A stretch of 53,843 nt of DNA from Methylobacterium variabile (lineage in GTDB: Bacteria > Pseudomonadota > Alphaproteobacteria > Rhizobiales > Beijerinckiaceae). Positions 50,276 to 53,843 of this stretch are shown here, piece by piece; within the stretch, counting starts at the first letter, position 1, and the number at the start of each line of letters is the position of its first letter. Location: positions 1-53,843 of the forward strand of contig NZ_LABY01000040.1 of the NCBI RefSeq assembly GCF_001043975.1, written 5' to 3'. The notes under the pieces are model-generated. The model did not search any database and was not told where the DNA came from. It saw only the letters and a program-made list of their open reading frames with translations. The position numbers were made by a program, and so were the translations under genes.

Positions 50276-51559
50276 ATGGCGAGATTGATCGTGATCGGGG
50301 CTGGCGCGATGGGCTTGGCGGCCGCCTACCACGCGAGCAAGGCAGGGCATGAGGTCGAGGTGATCGAGGCCGGAGCCGAGCCCGGCGGGATGGCCGCCCA
50401 TTTTGATCTCGACGGGCTCTCGATCGAGCGCTTCTACCACTTCATCTGCAAGACGGACGCGCCGACCTTCGCGCTGCTCCGCGAGCTCGGCATCGCCGAT
50501 GCCCTGCGCTGGCGCCCGACCTCCATGGGCTACTTCGACGGGGCGACGCTCCACCCGTGGGGTGATCCGATCTCACTGCTCCGTTTCCCGAAGATCAGCC
50601 TGCTGTCTCGCCTCCGCTACGGCCTCTTCGCCTTCATCTGCACCCGGCGCGAGCGCTGGGACGCGATCGAGCACGAAACCGCGCAGTCGTGGATCACGCG
50701 CTGGTGCGGGACGGAGGTCTACAAGAAGCTCTGGCGGCCGCTGTTCGATCTCAAGTTCTACGAGTACGCCGACGACATCTCGGCCGCCTGGATCTGGACG
50801 CGGGTCAAGCGGATCGGCCGCTCCCGCCGGTCGCTGTTCCAGGAGGAGCTCGGCTACCTCGAAGGGGGAAGCCTGACGCTGGTCGAGCGGCTCTGCGACG
50901 CGATCCGGGAGGCGGGCGGAACGATCACGCTCCGCACGCCGGCGCTCCGGGTCCAGACGAAGGACGGCCGGGTCACGGGCGTCGAGACGCCGGCCGGCAC
51001 GATCGCCGCCGACGCCGTGATCTGCACGGTGCCGACCCCCCTCGTCCCCACCCTCGTCCCCGACCTGCCCGAGGAGTGGCGGCAACGCTACGAGGCAATC
51101 GCCAATATCGGCGTCTGCTGCCTCGTCTTCCGGCTGAAGCGGCCGGTCTCGCCGCATTTCTGGATCAACATCGTCGAGAAGGACGGGGTCATCCCGGGAC
51201 TGATCGAGTTTTCCAACCTGCGGCCCGTCGGCGGATCGGTGGTGTACGTCCCGTACTACATGCCGGTGTCCAACCCGAAGTTCGGCTGGTCGGACCAAGC
51301 ACTGCTCGACGAGGCGTTCGCCGTCATCCAGCGCGTGAATCCAGCGCTGACCCGGGACGACGTCGAGGCCTCGCGAGTCGCCCGCCTCCGCCACGCGCAG
51401 CCGGTCTGCGAACCGGGCTTCGCGGCCAAGATTCCTCCGGTCGAGACGCCGATCCGCGGCCTGCAGATCGCGGATACCTGCTTCTACTATCCGGAAGACC
51501 GCGGAATCTCCGAGAGCGTCCGGTTCGGACGAGAGATGGCCGCCCGGGTCGCGGCATAG
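50276..51559 (+). CDS. FAD-dependent oxidoreductase (protoporphyrinogen-oxidase/UGM-like)
   Basis: 427 residues. N-terminal FAD fold: RLIVIGAGAMGLAAAYHASK, EVEVIEAGAEPGGMAAHFD. Later ADAVICTVPTPLVPTL and a C-terminal GLQIADTCFYYPEDRGISES that closes the FAD site. This belongs to the amine-oxidase-like superfamily that includes UDP-galactopyranose mutase and phytoene desaturases. The substrate cannot be told from sequence; position suggests a sugar or polyprenyl-linked sugar. ATG 50276 starts one codon after an in-frame TTG. It is divergent from the HAD-UbiA gene and followed by the GtrA-GT-C gene. Confidence 0.85.
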   Translation: MARLIVIGAGAMGLAAAYHASKAGHEVEVIEAGAEPGGMAAHFDLDGLSIERFYHFICKTDAPTFALLRELGIADALRWRPTSMGYFDGATLHPWGDPISLLRFPKISLLSRLRYGLFAFICTRRERWDAIEHETAQSWITRWCGTEVYKKLWRPLFDLKFYEYADDISAAWIWTRVKRIGRSRRSLFQEELGYLEGGSLTLVERLCDAIREAGGTITLRTPALRVQTKDGRVTGVETPAGTIAADAVICTVPTPLVPTLVPDLPEEWRQRYEAIANIGVCCLVFRLKRPVSPHFWINIVEKDGVIPGLIEFSNLRPVGGSVVYVPYYMPVSNPKFGWSDQALLDEAFAVIQRVNPALTRDDVEASRVARLRHAQPVCEPGFAAKIPPVETPIRGLQIADTCFYYPEDRGISESVRFGREMAARVAA

Positions 51560-51600
51560 CCGACTGATCTGCACCGCTTCATCGGCAGAGAGGGGACGCG

Positions 51601-53784
51601 ATGATTGTGGACGTGGCGCCTCGTCAGGCGATCGACATTCGGGAGTTCGTCCGGTTCGTCGGAACCGGCGTGACGGCGACAATCGGCAATCTCGCCGCGG
51701 TCTGGATCGTGGCCCGGCACGGAAGCTTCGGCCTCGCGCTCCTCGCCGGCTCGATCGCCGGCTTCATCCTCTCCTTCGTGCTCTCGAAGCTCGTCGCCTT
51801 CAGGGCGCGGTCGTGGGACCGTGCCTGGGCCGAGGCGCTGCGCTTCACGCTCGTCCATGGGGCCGGCGCGGTGGTCTACTGGGTCGTCGGCTTCGCAGTC
51901 GGCCGCTACGTCCTGCCCCACCTCCTCGACCGGCCGTTGTCCGAGCTGGGAGGGGCCTTCGTCGGCGCCGGCGTGATGACCGCGACGAGCTATTTCGGCC
52001 ACCGCTTCTTCACCTACCGCACCTACGCGCCGCGCTCGCGCGCTCAGCCGGGGACCACGGCCCCGGTCTCTGCCTCACCCGCGCCGTCCGGGGAACGGTC
52101 CGCGAGCGCGAGACATTCGGAGGACGCAACCAGCGCGGCGCTCGTCGGCCTGCTCGCCTTCGTCGGGCTGGGGCTCCTCATGCCGCGCGGTGTCGGCCTC
52201 TTCGACGAGGGCATCATCCTCTCCGATGCCATGCGCGTCGCGGCCGGCGAGGTCGTGCACCGCGACTTCTACTCCAGCTACGGGCCGGCACAGTACACGA
52301 TCGTCGCCGCGGTGCTCGGGCTGACCGACGGCAGCTTCCTGGCCGTGCGCCTCTACGACGTCGCGTGCAAGGCCGTGGTCTGCGCCCTGCTGTTCTCCAT
52401 CCTGCGCGGTCTCGCCGGGGGTCCCCTCGCGCTGCTGGCGATCGCCGCCGCGTGGCTCTGGTTCGCGGCGCTCGCGGTCTTCCCGCTCTACCCGATCTAC
52501 CCGTGCATGATCCTGGGCTTGGTCGCGACCTGGCTCATGGTCGGGGGCTCGCTCAGGCCGGGCGGCCTGCGGGTCTGCGCCGCGGCGGGCGCCTGCGCCG
52601 GCGCCGCGGCGCTCTTCCGCTACGAGGTCGGCTTCTTCCTCCTGGTCGCGAACCTTCTCGGGGCGGGCGTCCTGATCGGGCTCGACGCGGCGAGGGGCGG
52701 AGCGGCCCGCCGGTACGCTGGCGTCGTGGTCGCCTACGGCCTCGGCACCTCGCTCGTCTTCCTGCCGGCCGCGGCCGCGTACCTCCTCGTCGCGCCGGTC
52801 GGGAGCTTCTGGCACGACATCGTCGAGTTTTCGACAAAGTATTACGCCGAGATGAGAGGCCTGCCATTCCCGCGCCCCTGGGAGCCGAAGGGCGGCGTCT
52901 ACTTCGCGCCCTTGATTGCCGGGCTCGGGCTCGTCGAGGCCGGCCGGATCTCCTGGCCCGCACGGCGACCGCGTCGGGACGAGGCTGAGGCGCGCGCGCG
53001 CGCCGTCCTGGTCCTGTTCAGCCTCTGCACGCTCCTTTTCTTCCTCAAGGGCATCGTCCGGGTGAGCGCCATCCACGTGCTGCTCGCCACCATACCGGCT
53101 CTCGTCGTGGCCGCGATCCTGGCACGGCGGTGGCTCGGCGGTTCGCGCCTGCCTCAGGCGGGCGCCATCCTCGTGCTCCTGCTCACGATCGGTCCACCGG
53201 CGGTGTTCGCGGCGAGCAAGTTGAGAGACGCCTTCACGAGCCCGGACAACGTCCTGGCGAGCCTGATCGCGGAGCGGGCCGGTCTTCGGTCCGCACCCGG
53301 CGAGGCCGCGTGCCGGACCACGTCCCGGTCCACGGTCGCCCTGTACCCGCCGGACCATGCCCGCGCCGCCAACTACGTCGCGCGGCGGACGCGCCCGGAC
53401 GAGCGGATCTTCGTGGCTCTCGACCGTCACGACATGATCTTCACGAATCCAGTCGCCTTGTATTTCGCCGTGGAACGGCTTCCGGGGACGCATTGGCACC
53501 AGTTCGACCCGGGCCTGCAGACCCGGGCCGACACGCAGGCGGCCATCGTCGCCGACCTGCAGGACAACCGGGTGCGCTGGGTCATCCGCGACGGAAGCAT
53601 GGAGAACCCGAACGAGCCGAACGGCAGCTCGCGGAGCAGTGGTGTCACGCTTCTCGACGAGTTCCTCGACGCCAGCTACCGGCCGGTGGCGTCCTCCGGT
53701 CGGGTCGCGGTCTGGCTCCTGAAAAGTGAGGCCGTGAGTTCAGTCGATCATCAGTCGCCATGTGAAGCAACGGCTATCGACTGA
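51601..53784 (+). CDS. GtrA flippase domain fused to a GT-C membrane glycosyltransferase
   Basis: 727 residues. Residues 12-140 are a four-helix GtrA domain (FVRFVGTGVTATIGNLAAVW, TATSYFGHRFFTYRTY at its end), the type that flips polyprenyl-linked sugars. A 35-residue linker is followed by a second membrane part of about ten helices (from about 178) with Asp202-Glu203 in the first periplasmic loop (GVGLFDEGIIL), where GT-C enzymes carry catalytic acids, and HRDFYSSYGPAQYT. The C terminus (about 575-727) is soluble and periplasmic. In mycobacteria GtrA-like Rv3789 and arabinosyltransferase AftA are separate genes next to dprE1/dprE2; here one protein could flip the donor and use it. ATG 51601 is preceded by AGAGAGGGGACGCG. 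Confidence 0.83.
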   Translation: MIVDVAPRQAIDIREFVRFVGTGVTATIGNLAAVWIVARHGSFGLALLAGSIAGFILSFVLSKLVAFRARSWDRAWAEALRFTLVHGAGAVVYWVVGFAVGRYVLPHLLDRPLSELGGAFVGAGVMTATSYFGHRFFTYRTYAPRSRAQPGTTAPVSASPAPSGERSASARHSEDATSAALVGLLAFVGLGLLMPRGVGLFDEGIILSDAMRVAAGEVVHRDFYSSYGPAQYTIVAAVLGLTDGSFLAVRLYDVACKAVVCALLFSILRGLAGGPLALLAIAAAWLWFAALAVFPLYPIYPCMILGLVATWLMVGGSLRPGGLRVCAAAGACAGAAALFRYEVGFFLLVANLLGAGVLIGLDAARGGAARRYAGVVVAYGLGTSLVFLPAAAAYLLVAPVGSFWHDIVEFSTKYYAEMRGLPFPRPWEPKGGVYFAPLIAGLGLVEAGRISWPARRPRRDEAEARARAVLVLFSLCTLLFFLKGIVRVSAIHVLLATIPALVVAAILARRWLGGSRLPQAGAILVLLLTIGPPAVFAASKLRDAFTSPDNVLASLIAERAGLRSAPGEAACRTTSRSTVALYPPDHARAANYVARRTRPDERIFVALDRHDMIFTNPVALYFAVERLPGTHWHQFDPGLQTRADTQAAIVADLQDNRVRWVIRDGSMENPNEPNGSSRSSGVTLLDEFLDASYRPVASSGRVAVWLLKSEAVSSVDHQSPCEATAID

Positions 53785-53822
53785 TTTCATTGTCGTCGCC
53801 GGATCGGGGCCTGCGCGATCTG

Positions 53823-53843
53823 ATACCGTTGCGCCTTCGAACG
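53823..53843. repeat. Structured repeat, copy 3 (cut by the window end)
   Basis: ATACCGTTGCGCCTTCGAACG: the same ATACCnnnGCGCC opening as copies 1 and 2, and identical to copy 1 except for two bases. Only the left end is inside the window. With copies 1 and 2 it brackets the arabinose cluster. Confidence 0.6.

Noticed and set aside
52075..53499. Long reverse frame over the GtrA-GT-C gene
   Set aside because: Charged low-complexity text without start signals; the forward membrane protein explains the DNA.

Overview
The window is very GC-rich DNA with dense, mostly overlapping genes (ATGA, GTGA and TTGA start/stop overlaps) and many GTG/TTG starts. The gene families fit an alphaproteobacterium of the Hyphomicrobiales; a Methylobacterium-like methylotroph is my best guess. 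That is an inference from composition and gene content, because there is no rRNA or other marker gene here. I see no tRNA, rRNA or CRISPR array.

Region A (1 to about 29.9 kb) is a large part of a type VI secretion system (T6SS) locus. It opens with a damaged or low-quality tssG and a reverse-strand VirA-like hybrid kinase. An eleven-gene operon (4572-12990) follows: a secreted repeat protein, a Ser/Thr kinase fused to a formylglycine-enzyme-like domain, a secreted protein ending at an A9 run, a T4-type lysozyme, a tandem DUF4399 protein, an FHA protein, a MotA/TolQ-like channel, a TolR/MotB-like partner and three secreted unknowns. Next come a VirG-like response regulator (reverse) and a diheme peroxidase overlapping a second VirA-like kinase. 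The core T6SS block follows: vgrG, PAAR, tagH, tssK, tssL, tssM, tagF, a PP2C phosphatase and a C39-like cysteine peptidase. Kinase, FHA protein, phosphatase and TagF together form a threonine-phosphorylation switch of the PpkA/PppA/Fha type. Hcp, TssA, B, C, E, F and ClpV are not in the window and probably lie to the left.

Region B (about 30.0-40.0 kb) begins after a broken IS630-type transposase. A TetR regulator diverges from a three-subunit molybdenum hydroxylase, followed by a complete branched-chain-amino-acid-type ABC transporter. A 16-bp near-palindrome between regulator and operon is a good operator candidate. This is probably a substrate-inducible uptake and oxidation pathway for an unknown small organic molecule.

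Region C (about 40.5-53.8 kb) is a surface-polysaccharide region: an acyltransferase with an SGNH domain, an O-antigen ligase/polymerase and a secreted protein. After a repeat-rich spacer come DprE2-like, DprE1-like and HAD-UbiA genes (reverse strand), then an FAD oxidoreductase and a GtrA-GT-C fusion. Together these look like a full route to polyprenyl-phosphoryl-D-arabinose plus its flipping and transfer, best known from the mycobacterial cell wall. Members of a 120-bp structured repeat with terminal inverted repeats lie on both sides of this cluster (46.0-46.3 kb and the last bases of the window).
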